Notes: generated by a model from the letters alone, not told the origin. A DNA stretch of 64,000 bases from Winogradskyella thalassocola (GCF_900099995.1 NZ_FNCZ01000010.1:62001-126000); one strand, 5' to 3'. Shown: positions 1 through 9,667, numbered from the stretch's first letter. Program-made: numbers and translations.

Positions 1-1567
1 TTGTTTCAGTATTACCATTAATACTTACTTTTGCTAAATACACTCCGGTACTTAATGAAGAAACGTCAATAGTTTCAGTTGTATTAGATAATGATTTTGA
101 TATTATATTTTGTCCTAATAAAGAATAGATTTCTACGCTTGTCATTGCCAAGTTAGAAGATTCTATGATTAAAGATTGACTATTTTTGTTATAAAAATGT
201 TTAAAAGTATTAGCATTAAATTCAGTAACGCTAAGAGATTCACTTGTTACACTAAAAGCATCAACAACAACTGAGTTTCCTTGAGTAGCAGTAGCTAAGA
301 AACTAGATTTATCATGAATACCAAAATAATATTCTCCATCAACTGTTGGAGTGAAAGTTGCCATACGTTGTGTGTAAGTTATATTATCTAAATCATCTAA
401 TGAAAGTATAACAGTGTCAGTAGTACCGTCATTGCTAGTTGAGATAGTAATGTCAATATCTTTATTTGGTCTAGTAAAAGAAGATGTAGCTATATTTCTT
501 TGAAAAAACGAGAAAGTATATTCATTTAATGTTGATAGATTAAAAGGACCTACATACAATCTAGCGTCAGCATCTACAGTAGTTGTAGTATTGTTCGAGA
601 ATATTGATGCAACTCCATCGTATGCATAATCATTAGTAGTATCTCCATCAGTAGTGTCATCTACATTATAATTCCAATCACCATTACCTGCAAAGGAAAG
701 TCCAAGATTCAATAATAAAGCCTGGTTAGCTTCTGCTTCTAGATCTTCGCTAAAAGGGATGGAATTAGATGGACTTGTGCCTACAATTAATTCAATATAT
801 TCAGAGTAATCTCCGCCACCACAATTTTGTCTTACAAAAACGTTATAAGAAGCCCCAGGTATTAATCCCGTTAATTGGTAGCTGTCATCAGCTGTAACTG
901 TAGCTGTGCTTCCGCCCCCACCTTGCGTATAAGGAAAAACACCCCATTCTATGTCATAATTGTTAGCGGTTGTCATTGATATATCAACAGTTGACTGTGC
1001 GAAAGCATCAAAAGTAGCAACAGGATTAGCACAAGTAGGTGCTACTGTAAAATCAACATTATCAAGTGCCCAACCATCACCATCATTATTCTCCATAACA
1101 AATGCTACATAAACTGAACTTCCTATATAAGTAGATAAGTCTACAGACCAAGGCAAGAAACCACCACCATTGGTATCTAACTCATCTATTGTTAAAACAG
1201 TAGTAAAAGCCGAAGTATTAGTTTGGCTGGCATCCGTAGAAATTCTAACGGTAACTTGAGAGTTATAATCAGGAGCATTAAAATCCGTCATTTCAAATGT
1301 CAACAAGTTTGTAGTTGCTGTGACGGCTACTTGAGGTGTAACAATCCAATCTTCTGCTATCTGTCCAGCAGGAAGAATCTCGGACCATCTTACAGATACG
1401 TTCTCATTAACGTCATCTACGGTCCAAGAGTGCGTGGTTCCAATACCATTATCATAAACAGCCCAACCAGAGGGTATTGTGGTGCCTCCATCAAAACTTT
1501 CTGGGAATTGAGCATAGCTCATAAAGCTTACGCATAATGTTAATAATAATAAAGTAATTTTTTTCAT
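1..1567 (-). CDS. Secreted multidomain protein with T9SS C-terminal sorting domain (3' end outside window)
   Basis: This frame is open from the ATG at 1567 to the window edge, giving 522 residues with no stop, so the C-terminus is missing. It starts with a clear signal peptide (MKKITLLLLTLCVSFMSYA). Next comes a region resembling the choice-of-anchor/cleaved-adhesin fold (FDGGTTIPSGWAVYD near the start, GWALDNVDF near residue 155). A fibronectin-III-like stretch ending in NVFVRQNCGGGDYSEY follows, then a beta-rich domain. The last visible residues (SVEIYSLLGQNI, STGVYLAKV) are typical of a type A T9SS sorting domain, which directs export across the outer membrane and surface attachment. The substrate or ligand cannot be told from the sequence. 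Confidence 0.85.
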   Translation of the reverse strand, partial: MKKITLLLLTLCVSFMSYAQFPESFDGGTTIPSGWAVYDNGIGTTHSWTVDDVNENVSVRWSEILPAGQIAEDWIVTPQVAVTATTNLLTFEMTDFNAPDYNSQVTVRISTDASQTNTSAFTTVLTIDELDTNGGGFLPWSVDLSTYIGSSVYVAFVMENNDGDGWALDNVDFTVAPTCANPVATFDAFAQSTVDISMTTANNYDIEWGVFPYTQGGGGSTATVTADDSYQLTGLIPGASYNVFVRQNCGGGDYSEYIELIVGTSPSNSIPFSEDLEAEANQALLLNLGLSFAGNGDWNYNVDDTTDGDTTNDYAYDGVASIFSNNTTTTVDADARLYVGPFNLSTLNEYTFSFFQRNIATSSFTRPNKDIDITISTSNDGTTDTVILSLDDLDNITYTQRMATFTPTVDGEYYFGIHDKSSFLATATQGNSVVVDAFSVTSESLSVTEFNANTFKHFYNKNSQSLIIESSNLAMTSVEIYSLLGQNIISKSLSNTTETIDVSSLSTGVYLAKVSINGNTET

Positions 1568-1997
1568 GTGTTTTTGATTTTTTTTAATTAGTAGGGATAA
1601 AGTTACAAATTATTCTGAGTAGTAAAAGTTAAAATTCTATAATTCCCATTTTATAAATAAGTGGAATTACTTTTAAATATAATTAAGGAATGTATTCTTT
1701 ATAAAGTAGTTTATTCTATGAATTTTAATTTAATTGAAAATTTATTTCAATAATGAAAACTGACTAAGTTGTTATTGAGGATATAACTACTAACGATTAT
1801 AGCATAGTAAGCTTTTTTATCTCATCAGAATTAGCCTATCTATTTTGAAATATTTTGTTTCTGTAGAAGTCCAGTTTTTTTATAAAATAGCAACAATTAA
1901 GGAGGGGGATTTAAATGTAGAGTCATCCATTTATATTGCAAAAAAAAAACACCTCAATAGAATATTGAAGTGTTTTTTTTATTAAGGTTATTATATG
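1568..1997. other. AT-rich intergenic region of about 430 bp
   Basis: I see no gene, tRNA or conserved RNA here. The only structured part is the hairpin at 1943-1980, listed separately. The end next to 1567 should hold the promoter of the leftward surface-protein gene, but I could not assign a convincing -7 box. Confidence 0.6.
1943..1980 (-). terminator. Rho-independent terminator after the 1998-2810 gene
   Basis: Read on the minus strand, a stem of about 12 bp with one mismatch (AACACTTCAAT pairing with ATTGAGGTGTT) closes a 5-nt loop and runs into a long T tract. It begins about 18 bp past the stop of the leftward gene. Confidence 0.8.
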
Positions 1998-2810
1998 TTA
2001 TAATACTATTTTTTTGCGAATTACTGAATTCGTAAACGTATCTTCTAACTCTACAATATAAACTCCTTGTGAAAATCCTTTTGCTTCAATGACATAGCTG
2101 TGGTCATTGATTGAGCCATTTAATATAGATTTTCCAGAAATATCATATACATTATAATTTGTGTTTTCAGGCAAATTATATAATCCTATTGAGTTATCTA
2201 AACCCACAATCCTAACTTTTGTTATAGCGAACTGGTCAACACTTAAGGTTTGACCTGCTTGAATAGCTTCACCTGCAGTTGCATTATAAGCATATTCTTT
2301 AACTGTAAAACTATCACCAGATGCGCTTACGTCTAATTTTGCCCAACCGTAATGTGTGTTTCCTGCAATTTGAAAACGTAGACCTAAATATTTATCAGTT
2401 ACACCGCACCAATTACTTCCTCCAACACCACCATAGCAACTACCATAGTTTAATGTACCTACACTGTAAAATGATGTCTGTGCAGAGCTTATAGCAGCTC
2501 CATTATCCAAAGCAAAAGGGTAAACAAAAGATGGTTGTGATCCTAAAATTGAATTTGAAGAAATTGAAGCGTTACTAATTTGAACAAAATTACCAGAAGA
2601 ATATGTTGCACCAGCAAGTATATTAAAGTCAACAGTTCCGTCGTTATCAAGATCTAATCCGTAGTTAATTGTGACACCTCCAGTGAAATCAGGATCTACA
2701 TCTGTGTAAATAATTTGACCACTTACATCTGTTAAGCCACCAATAGCGAGTGATAAAGCACCATAGTTGGCTAATTTTTTTGATAAATTTTTAGAAGTAA
2801 TTTTTTTCAT
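1998..2810 (-). CDS. Secreted T9SS-sorted protein of unknown function
   Basis: The 270-aa product has an N-terminal export region (basic KKITSKNLSKKLANYG, then a hydrophobic run ending near DVSG). The central region is rich in Gly, Ser and Asn, and contains DVDPDF and LDLDNDGTVDFN, an acidic pattern that could bind calcium. A T9SS type A sorting domain occupies about residues 195-270, with YNVYDISGKSILNG and FSQGVYIVEL as its typical strands and a basic IRKKIVL end. No catalytic motif is visible. The gene is a single unit with its own terminator. T9SS cargo status is secure; its function is not. Confidence 0.85.
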   Translation of the reverse strand: MKKITSKNLSKKLANYGALSLAIGGLTDVSGQIIYTDVDPDFTGGVTINYGLDLDNDGTVDFNILAGATYSSGNFVQISNASISSNSILGSQPSFVYPFALDNGAAISSAQTSFYSVGTLNYGSCYGGVGGSNWCGVTDKYLGLRFQIAGNTHYGWAKLDVSASGDSFTVKEYAYNATAGEAIQAGQTLSVDQFAITKVRIVGLDNSIGLYNLPENTNYNVYDISGKSILNGSINDHSYVIEAKGFSQGVYIVELEDTFTNSVIRKKIVL

Positions 2811-3022
2811 AAAAGAGTGAATTAAGAGTTAAAGAAAGTAATATAATTAAAAAATGCAAATCTTGTTGGGTTATGAGTTTAAAATGCTAAGACTGAGTGT
2901 CTTTTTTGTCGCATTAGTAAATAATGCTATTATTTTTAAGGATTTAATAAATTATTTTTTCAAAAATCTAAAAATTAGGTTTTCAGTATTATGTTTTGTT
3001 TTTTTATGTAAAATTACTTTTT

Positions 3023-3184
3023 ATGACTATTGATAATGATAATTCAGTTAAAGCAAATAACTTTAATATAACAGAGAAAGGATCTTTAGGATTACTTGCC
3101 TTGGGAGATATTGGAATAAGAGAATGGAGAAAGGTGAAAAAGAATATAGAAAAAGCTAAGGGAAACACGGATGAAAAAAGATAA
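3023..3184 (+). CDS. Small hypothetical protein translationally coupled to the phosphodiesterase gene
   Basis: I chose the ATG at 3023 (53 aa, starting MTIDNDNSVKANNF) over an in-frame ATG at 2996, because the extra nine residues look like leader sequence. The central GSLGLLALGDIGIREWR suggests one amphipathic or weakly hydrophobic helix, followed by a very basic tail (KVKKNIEKAKG). The frame overlaps the next gene by 14 bp, which implies coupled translation and a shared role. I do not recognise the family. Confidence 0.6.
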   Translation: MTIDNDNSVKANNFNITEKGSLGLLALGDIGIREWRKVKKNIEKAKGNTDEKR

Positions 3185-5771
3185 AGTACTGTTAATAGGA
3201 TGGGATGCTGCAGATTGGAAAATTATTGGCCCGCTTTTAGCAAAAGGGCGGATGCCAGCCTTAAAAAAAATAATAGACCGTGGTGTTTATGGTAACATGA
3301 GCACCATGAATCCTCCATATTCACCTATGCTTTGGAGTACTGTTGCTACTGGGAAAACACCAGATAAACATGGAGTATTAGGGTTTATAGAAGTTTCTCC
3401 TGATAGAAAGGGGATTAGGCCTGTAACTGTAAATTCAAGAAAATCTAGAGCTTTATGGAATATTTTTCATAATCAGGGTTTAAAGAGTAATGTAGTAGGT
3501 TGGTGGCCTAGTTTTCCTGCAGAACCTATAAAAGGTGTAGTGGTCTCAGATAAATTTCAAAAAGTAAATAAAGATCCTAATAAAAAGAGTCCAATTGTAA
3601 AAGGTACAATCCATCCAGAAGATTTGGTCAAAGACCTTCATGATTTACGCTTATTTCCTCATGAAGTTACAGAAGCTCATATTTTACCTTTTATACCAAA
3701 AGCTGCTGAGATTGATCAAGAAAAAGAACAAAGTTTATATAGTTTTGCAAAGATGTTGGCAGAGAATACATCTGTACATGCTGCTGCGACTAACCTGATG
3801 AGGACTACAGAATGGGATTTTATGGCTGTGTACTATGATTTAATAGATCATTTTTGCCATGCCTTTATGAAATATCATCCGCCTAAATTAAAGCAGATAC
3901 CACAAAGTAAATTTGAAATTTATAAGGATACTATATATGGAGCTTATATGTATCAAGATATGATGTTAGAAAGAATGGTGGACTTAGCAGGTGAAGACAC
4001 AACTATTGTTATAATGTCTGATCATGGTTATGAATCTGGGAATAACCGAATTTTAAAAATGCCTAAATACCCAGCAGCTCCAGCTTTAGAGCATCGTAAA
4101 TTTGGTATGTTCGTTGCTGCAGGTCCTAATATTAAGAAAAATGAAAAAATTTTTGGTTTAAGCTTAATTGATGTCGCTCCAACAATTTTGCACATATATG
4201 GTTTGCCTGTGGGAAAAGATATGGATGGTAAAGTTGCCTTAGATATATTTAAAGAGCCTAAAAAGGTAAATTATATTGATAGTTGGGAGGATGTAAAAGG
4301 AGATTTTGGAGAACATGAGTCAGATTTAAGCGATTTGTTAGATGAAGAAGAATCCATGCAACAATTAATAGATTTGGGTTATATTGAAAAACCTGATAAT
4401 AATATAGAAATAGCCATACTTAAAACAAGTTGCGATTTAAAACATAATTTGGCTAGGGTGTTTTTAGGTAAAAAAGACTACTCTGAGTCTAAAAGAATAC
4501 TTTTAGAGTTAATAAATTATCCATACCCTACTTATGATGAAAATGCATTTGAAGGTGAGAATAAAGACATGTTGACGACTCAAGGTTTTAAAGTTGGAGA
4601 TACTGTTGTGGATACGATTCCATTTTACATGGATTTACTTTCTTTAGCACTTGCAGAACATGATTATGATGCCGCAGAAGTTTATCTTAACAATTTGCGA
4701 AATTTTGATAAAAAATTTGAGCTAAACACTTTGGTGTCTGAAGCTAAAATTTTATTAGGAAAAGGAAAAGTTCATCTTGCTTTAAAATGTTTAGAAGATG
4801 CTAAAAATAAAAACCCAAATTCATTAGTCTGGTACCAGATAGGTAAAATATATAAAAGATTAAGTCAATTTGAAAATGCTAAAGCTGCTTTTCAGTCAGC
4901 ACTAGTTTTTGAGATTGATAATGCAAAATCACATCAAGCATTAGCAGATATTTTAATTGTGCTTAAAGATTATGAAGAAGCTGCAGAACATGCATTAACA
5001 GCAATAGAGTTGGTTAAGTATTTTCCGGCAGCACATTACACTTTAGGGCAAGCTTTAGAAAAGTTAGGGGATTTAGAAAATGCTAAAATGGCTTATGAAA
5101 CTGCTTCCAAGTTAAAACCAAAGGATCATCAAAGAGCGGTAAAAGCAATTGAAAATATTAATGAAAAACTTAGTGAACCGATAAGTTTAATTGATAAAGC
5201 AGAATATAAATTTAGAAAAGATCAAATAATAATTGTTTCTGGTTTACCACGTTCCGGTACGTCTGTAATGATGCAAATGCTAAATAATGGAGGTATAGAT
5301 GTGCTAACCGACGGAAATAGAAAATCTGATGAATCAAACCCTAAAGGGTATTATGAATATGAGCCTGTTATGGCTTTGCATAAAGATAATTCTTGGTTAG
5401 GTAAGGCGCAGAATAAAACTGTAAAGGTAGTGGCGCCATTACTTAAGTTTTTAGATCCTAAATATAGGTATAAGGTTATTTTCATGAATAGAGATTTAAC
5501 TGAAGTTGTGAAATCTCAGCAAAAAATGGTTGGTAAAAATTCTGACATTCTATCTGTTAAACTTTTTGAATCTTATAACAAACATTTAAGCCAAGTAGAG
5601 GTTTGGAAAGATAATGAACCAGGCGTAGAGCTTATTTATGTAGATTATAAAGAGGTGCTTTTCAATACAGATCAGGTTTTAGATAAAGTGACATCTTTTA
5701 TAGGTCTAGATTTAGATAAGCCTGAAATGATTAAAAGCATAGACAAAACATTGTATAGAAACAAATCCTAA
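3171..5771 (+). CDS. Alkaline-phosphatase-superfamily phosphodiesterase fused to TPR repeats and a sulfotransferase-like domain
   Basis: The protein has 866 residues in three parts. Residues 1 to about 380 look like a type I phosphodiesterase/nucleotide pyrophosphatase: D12 in LLIGWDAADW, a probable nucleophile in PPYSPMLWSTVATGKTPDKHG (about S51), metal site SDHGYESG, and the later EHRKFGMFVA histidine. About 420-670 holds TPR-like helices (ALADILIVLKDYEEAAEHA, YTLGQALEKLGDLENAKMAY). From about 685 there is a sulfotransferase-type nucleotide site (SGLPRSGTSVMMQML) and a second motif, MNRDLTEVVKSQQKM, resembling the 3'-phosphate-binding region. No signal peptide is seen, so it should be cytoplasmic. 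It could act on sulfated or phosphorylated glycans or lipids; the substrate is unknown. Confidence 0.8.
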   Translation: MKKDKVLLIGWDAADWKIIGPLLAKGRMPALKKIIDRGVYGNMSTMNPPYSPMLWSTVATGKTPDKHGVLGFIEVSPDRKGIRPVTVNSRKSRALWNIFHNQGLKSNVVGWWPSFPAEPIKGVVVSDKFQKVNKDPNKKSPIVKGTIHPEDLVKDLHDLRLFPHEVTEAHILPFIPKAAEIDQEKEQSLYSFAKMLAENTSVHAAATNLMRTTEWDFMAVYYDLIDHFCHAFMKYHPPKLKQIPQSKFEIYKDTIYGAYMYQDMMLERMVDLAGEDTTIVIMSDHGYESGNNRILKMPKYPAAPALEHRKFGMFVAAGPNIKKNEKIFGLSLIDVAPTILHIYGLPVGKDMDGKVALDIFKEPKKVNYIDSWEDVKGDFGEHESDLSDLLDEEESMQQLIDLGYIEKPDNNIEIAILKTSCDLKHNLARVFLGKKDYSESKRILLELINYPYPTYDENAFEGENKDMLTTQGFKVGDTVVDTIPFYMDLLSLALAEHDYDAAEVYLNNLRNFDKKFELNTLVSEAKILLGKGKVHLALKCLEDAKNKNPNSLVWYQIGKIYKRLSQFENAKAAFQSALVFEIDNAKSHQALADILIVLKDYEEAAEHALTAIELVKYFPAAHYTLGQALEKLGDLENAKMAYETASKLKPKDHQRAVKAIENINEKLSEPISLIDKAEYKFRKDQIIIVSGLPRSGTSVMMQMLNNGGIDVLTDGNRKSDESNPKGYYEYEPVMALHKDNSWLGKAQNKTVKVVAPLLKFLDPKYRYKVIFMNRDLTEVVKSQQKMVGKNSDILSVKLFESYNKHLSQVEVWKDNEPGVELIYVDYKEVLFNTDQVLDKVTSFIGLDLDKPEMIKSIDKTLYRNKS

Positions 5772-5836
5772 ATTTAAGTTGTAAAATAGTATATCAAAAG
5801 CATTTTTAGTACGTTTGTTTTATACGCATTTTTCAA

Positions 5837-6814
5837 TTGAAAATAACTGAACAAATAAAACTACCAATCGCCTATGAGATGGATCTTTTTGAGCAAAAGT
5901 TCCAACTCTCCATGGCGAGTAAGGTCGCACTGCTTAATCGGATAACACATTACATAGTAAACCGAAAAGGGAAGCAAATGCGACCTATGTTTGTGTTTTT
6001 GGTGGCTAAAATGATGAATAATGGTGAGGTAAGTGAGCGTACATATCGTGGTGCTTCGGTAATTGAGCTTATTCATACCGCAACATTGGTTCATGATGAT
6101 GTGGTAGATGATAGTAACCGAAGACGTGGTTTCTTTTCTATTAACGCACTATGGAAAAATAAAATTGCTGTTCTTATAGGTGACTTTCTTCTATCTAAAG
6201 GGTTGTTGTTATCTATAGATAATAATGATTTCGATTTACTAAAAATTATCTCCGTCGCAGTACGCGAAATGAGCGAAGGAGAATTACTTCAAATAGAAAA
6301 GGCTAGACAACTAGATATTACCGAAGCTATTTATTATGAAATCATCCGACAAAAAACAGCGACCTTAATAGCGGCTTGTTGTAGTTTGGGTGCCGCTTCA
6401 GTAAAACCAAATTCGCCAGAAGTAGAAACCATGCGAAAGTTTGGTGAATTAATTGGTATGGCATTTCAGATTAAAGATGATTTGTTCGATTATGGAAAAG
6501 AAGCTATCGGCAAACCTACCGGTATAGATATTAAAGAGCAAAAAATGACCTTACCTTTAATATATGTCTTAAATAACTGTACCAAGAAAGAAAAATCTTG
6601 GTTAATTAATTCGGTTAAAAATCATAATAAAGATAAAAAGCGAGTTAATGAGGTTATTGCTTTTGTAAAGGAAAAAGGAGGATTGGAATATGCGGTTTCT
6701 AAAATGAAAGCATTTCAAGAAGAAGCCTTAGGTATATTGGCAAATTACCCAGAGTCACCATACAAAGCATCTCTTAATCTTATGGTCGATTATGTAATTG
6801 ATCGAAAAAAATAA
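5837..6814 (+). CDS. Polyprenyl diphosphate synthase (trans-isoprenyl, long chain)
   Basis: This enzyme should condense isopentenyl diphosphate onto an allylic primer to make the isoprenoid side chain of menaquinone. The first aspartate-rich motif is DDVVDD (about residues 90-95), followed by the RRG arginine pair, and the second is FQIKDDLFDYG (about 215). The 325-aa length is normal for the family. The chosen start is a TTG codon, because the N-terminal stretch IKLPIAYEMDLFEQKF matches my memory of family N-termini; the first ATG would begin 14 residues later. Chain length of the product cannot be read from the sequence. Confidence 0.9.
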   Translation: MKITEQIKLPIAYEMDLFEQKFQLSMASKVALLNRITHYIVNRKGKQMRPMFVFLVAKMMNNGEVSERTYRGASVIELIHTATLVHDDVVDDSNRRRGFFSINALWKNKIAVLIGDFLLSKGLLLSIDNNDFDLLKIISVAVREMSEGELLQIEKARQLDITEAIYYEIIRQKTATLIAACCSLGAASVKPNSPEVETMRKFGELIGMAFQIKDDLFDYGKEAIGKPTGIDIKEQKMTLPLIYVLNNCTKKEKSWLINSVKNHNKDKKRVNEVIAFVKEKGGLEYAVSKMKAFQEEALGILANYPESPYKASLNLMVDYVIDRKK

Positions 6815-6948
6815 TTTTCAAACAACTTAAAATCAAGTAATTAAAAATTATTTTAATTATTTTTCACTTCCCAAGCAACCCTTGGCTACAAAATTGCGTC
6901 TTTATAAATAGAAAGGCATCTGAACGTATTCAGAATTTAAACCCAACC

Positions 6949-7512
6949 ATGAAAGTTATACAACTTCATAAAAATGAAACAAAACTCATAGAGCGTGCAG
7001 CGAATAAAAATCGTGAAGCACAGCATATAATGTACGAGTTGCATGCTCCAAAAATGTTGAGTGTTTGCAGATACTATATTAAGGATGTGCACCAAGCTGA
7101 GGAGGTAATGTTGAATGGTTTTTTTAAAGTGTTTAAATATTTGAAGACCTATAAACATGAAGGCAGCTTTGAAGGTTGGATAAGGCGAATTATGGTAAGA
7201 GAATCCATATCCTATTTAAGGCAAAAAAAGAAAATTGAATTCGCTGTTGAAGATGATTTTTTAGATCAAGGTTCATCAAACAACATTAATACAAATATTG
7301 AAGTTGCAGAAATACAACAACTTATAGATAGTTTGCCAGAAGGGTACCGAATGGTCTTTGTAATGTATGCGATTGAAGGGTATAAACACAATGAAATTGC
7401 CGAATTATTAAAAATTTCTGAAGGGACTTCTAAATCGCAACTATTTAAAGCACGACAGATGCTTCAGAAAAAATTAAAAGAATTAAATAACAACAGTTAT
7501 GGCACCAATTAA
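6949..7512 (+). CDS. ECF-family RNA polymerase sigma factor
   Basis: The 187-aa protein has sigma region 2 at about residues 25-85 (QAEEVMLNGFFKVFKYL, EGWIRRIMVRESISYLRQ). Region 4 with its helix-turn-helix lies at about 120-178 (LPEGYRMVFVMYAIEGYKHNEIAELL, GTSKSQLFKARQML). It lacks regions 1 and 3, as expected for extracytoplasmic-function sigma factors. The stop overlaps the following membrane-protein gene by 14 bp, the usual arrangement for a sigma factor with a co-encoded partner. Confidence 0.93.
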   Translation: MKVIQLHKNETKLIERAANKNREAQHIMYELHAPKMLSVCRYYIKDVHQAEEVMLNGFFKVFKYLKTYKHEGSFEGWIRRIMVRESISYLRQKKKIEFAVEDDFLDQGSSNNINTNIEVAEIQQLIDSLPEGYRMVFVMYAIEGYKHNEIAELLKISEGTSKSQLFKARQMLQKKLKELNNNSYGTN

Positions 7513-8284
7513 GTTTGAAGAAAATATAAAAGATAAGCTAGAAAAGCGCACGTTGACACCATCATCAGAAAGTTGGTCTAAACTATCTGAGCGTCTAGAT
7601 GCAGAAGACAATTCATCAAAAAAACCAATTTTCTGGTGGTTGAGTATAGCAGCAGGTTTAATTATTATGATAGCGATATCAACACAGTTTTTTAGCACAA
7701 ATGAATCGCAAAATGTATTGCCTCAAATCGTTAAAGAGGACGTTATTAATGAACAGTTAAATAATAAACAACTAGAGCCTATTCAAAAAGAAGCGATAGA
7801 AATCGTCAATGAAGACGACAGTATTGAAGCGTTAAAAGAGACATTTCCAGCGGTTAAAGAATCAAAAATTATAGATCATAAAAAAGTGATTCAGAAAAAG
7901 CCTGAGCCAAAAACTCAACTTGCTAACCAAAGTCAACCAGTTGAAGAACCTGTTAATTTAAATCAGCAAGAGCAGTTAAATAACGAAACACAACGTCTTT
8001 TAGAAGAGGCAAAACTAAAAATGGCGGTTGCAGAAGCCGTGACAACTATAAAATCGAAGAATACGACAATTACAGATCAAGAAATTGATTCTTTATTAAA
8101 AATAGCAAGCAAAGAACTTTTTAAGGACAACTTAAAAAACGAAATCTTAATAGCGGTAGATGCAAATACTTTATTAATGAGCGTTGAAGACGAAATGGGA
8201 CAATCTTTTAGAAGCCGAGTTTTTGAAGCTTTAAAAGAGAGCTACGAAACGGTAAGAACTGCGGTTGCAGATCGAAATCACTAA
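7499..8284 (+). CDS. Single-pass membrane protein, possible anti-sigma partner
   Basis: The 261-aa protein has about 40 polar N-terminal residues and one transmembrane helix at about 45-65 (WWLSIAAGLIIMIAISTQF). The rest is a long Gln/Glu/Lys-rich region with predicted coiled coil (QEQLNNETQRLLEEAKLKMAVAEAV). It overlaps the sigma gene by 14 bp, so the two are probably translated together. The layout fits an anti-sigma or sigma-interacting protein with a cytoplasmic N-terminus, although I see no standard zinc-type anti-sigma motif. The function is inferred from context only. Confidence 0.65.
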   Translation: MAPIKFEENIKDKLEKRTLTPSSESWSKLSERLDAEDNSSKKPIFWWLSIAAGLIIMIAISTQFFSTNESQNVLPQIVKEDVINEQLNNKQLEPIQKEAIEIVNEDDSIEALKETFPAVKESKIIDHKKVIQKKPEPKTQLANQSQPVEEPVNLNQQEQLNNETQRLLEEAKLKMAVAEAVTTIKSKNTTITDQEIDSLLKIASKELFKDNLKNEILIAVDANTLLMSVEDEMGQSFRSRVFEALKESYETVRTAVADRNH

Positions 8285-8362
8285 ATCAAAAATCAAATTA
8301 TTTTGGTTACTAGCGTTACCGAAGTAAACATCAATAATCAATAAATCAAAAAACGAACAGTT

Positions 8363-9460
8363 ATGAACAACATTACCAGATTAGTAGTATGCTTAGTGAT
8401 CGCACTAACATTTACAACAGTACAGGCACAAGACACAAAGATTGACAGCACGCAAACGTCATCAAATCAACTAAAAATTAATGCACTTAAAGAACTCAAA
8501 ACAAATATTGAGAATGAAGAGCGCGAATTTTTAAAATCTGAAGTAGCAGCAATAAATAAACGTTTAGATGATGGAAAAATAACAGCTTCAGAAGCAGAAA
8601 ATTTAAAAAAAGAAGCAGCAAAAAACAGAGCTTTAAATATTGAAAACCGTTTAGCGATCATAGACAATAAAATTGCATTGTTAGAGCGTAACGATGATGG
8701 TTATGATGCAGAGGATGGTGACGGAGATGGGTTTGTGCTTAGAATAGGTGGAGGAGAAGAGGATAAAGAAAGCTTTGTTTACTTTGGTGAAAAATCTAAT
8801 GATAAGCCGAGAAAATACGACAGACGTACTACGACAAATGTTGTTTTCGCATTAGGATTTAACAATGCTATAATTGAAGGGCAGAGCTTAGACGATTCAC
8901 CATACAAAATAGAAAATTCTGATTTCTTTGAGTTGGGCTATGCTTGGAAAACCAGACTTTTTGAAAACACTAATTTCTGGAGATTAAAATACGGCTTCTC
9001 GTTTCAATGGAATAAATTTGAAATGAAAGACAATAATTACTTAGTGAATACTGATGGTGAGATAGCACTTCAAGAATTTCCTTCAGACTTAAACAAAGCA
9101 AAATTTAGAACGACCAATTTAGTGTTTCCAATGCATATAGAATTTGGGCCTTCTAAAAAAATTGAAAAAGACGATTACTTTAGATATTCAACGTACAAAA
9201 AGCTAAAAGTCGGGTTAGGTGGATATGCCGGTCTTAATATTGGTAGCATGCAAAAATTAAAGTACAAGGAAGACGGAGATAGAATAAAAAATAAACAACG
9301 TGGTGGTTTTGAAGTTAGTGAATTTGTATATGGATTAAGTGGTTATGTAGCTTTGGGTGATATTGCCTTATATGTAAAGTATGATCTTAGTCCAATATTT
9401 AAAGATCAACTAATAGATCAGAATAATATTTCGGTAGGAATACGTTTCGATATGGATTAA
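8363..9460 (+). CDS. Outer-membrane beta-barrel protein with N-terminal coiled coil
   Basis: The 365-aa protein begins with a signal peptide ending near VQA. A charged coiled coil follows (about 40-110, ELKTNIENEEREFLKSEV), then an acidic glycine-rich stretch (DDGYDAEDGDGDG, about 112-130). From about 150 to the end the sequence alternates in the way of outer-membrane strands and finishes ISVGIRFDMD, an aromatic/charged end like those of barrel proteins. It lies 78 bp after the sigma/partner pair and may be its target or a co-regulated envelope protein. The periplasmic coiled coil plus barrel is compatible with a structural or sensing role. Confidence 0.7.
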   Translation: MNNITRLVVCLVIALTFTTVQAQDTKIDSTQTSSNQLKINALKELKTNIENEEREFLKSEVAAINKRLDDGKITASEAENLKKEAAKNRALNIENRLAIIDNKIALLERNDDGYDAEDGDGDGFVLRIGGGEEDKESFVYFGEKSNDKPRKYDRRTTTNVVFALGFNNAIIEGQSLDDSPYKIENSDFFELGYAWKTRLFENTNFWRLKYGFSFQWNKFEMKDNNYLVNTDGEIALQEFPSDLNKAKFRTTNLVFPMHIEFGPSKKIEKDDYFRYSTYKKLKVGLGGYAGLNIGSMQKLKYKEDGDRIKNKQRGGFEVSEFVYGLSGYVALGDIALYVKYDLSPIFKDQLIDQNNISVGIRFDMD

Positions 9461-9467
9461 ATCAATC

Positions 9468-9501
<34 letters not shown>

Positions 9502-9512
9502 TTTTGAGTGTT

Positions 9513-9553
9513 AAAAGGCCTTAATCGAGTTTAGATTAAGGCTTTTTGTTTTT
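9513..9553 (+). terminator. Rho-independent terminator after the sigma/barrel operon
   Basis: A stem of 13 bp with one bulged G (AAAAGGCCTTAATC against GATTAAGGCTTTT), 7-nt loop, then a T-rich tail. Confidence 0.85.
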
Positions 9554-9637
9554 ATAAAATCAATCTGCAATTGTGGGTTTTTATAACAAAATCAAATTAG
9601 TTTTTGCGAATAGCTTTTAATACAAATTGTTTTATCT

Positions 9638-9645
9638 TAAATTTG
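9638..9645 (+). promoter_or_regulatory. Bacteroidota -7 box upstream of dnaG
   Basis: TAAATTTG matches the TAnnTTTG consensus and lies 22 bp before the TTG start of dnaG, so the leader would be short. I see no clear TTG at the expected -33 spacing. Confidence 0.5.
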
Positions 9646-9667
9646 CAGACTTGCTAAAACTCTAAAA

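Noticed and set aside
1223..1537. Plus-strand 104-codon open frame
   Set aside because: It lies antisense inside the T9SS surface-protein gene, whose signal peptide and domains are clear; the plus frame has no family likeness.
5861..6094. Minus-strand 77-codon open frame in the polyprenyl synthase gene
   Set aside because: It is antisense to the DDVVDD-containing region, with no start signal or family likeness.
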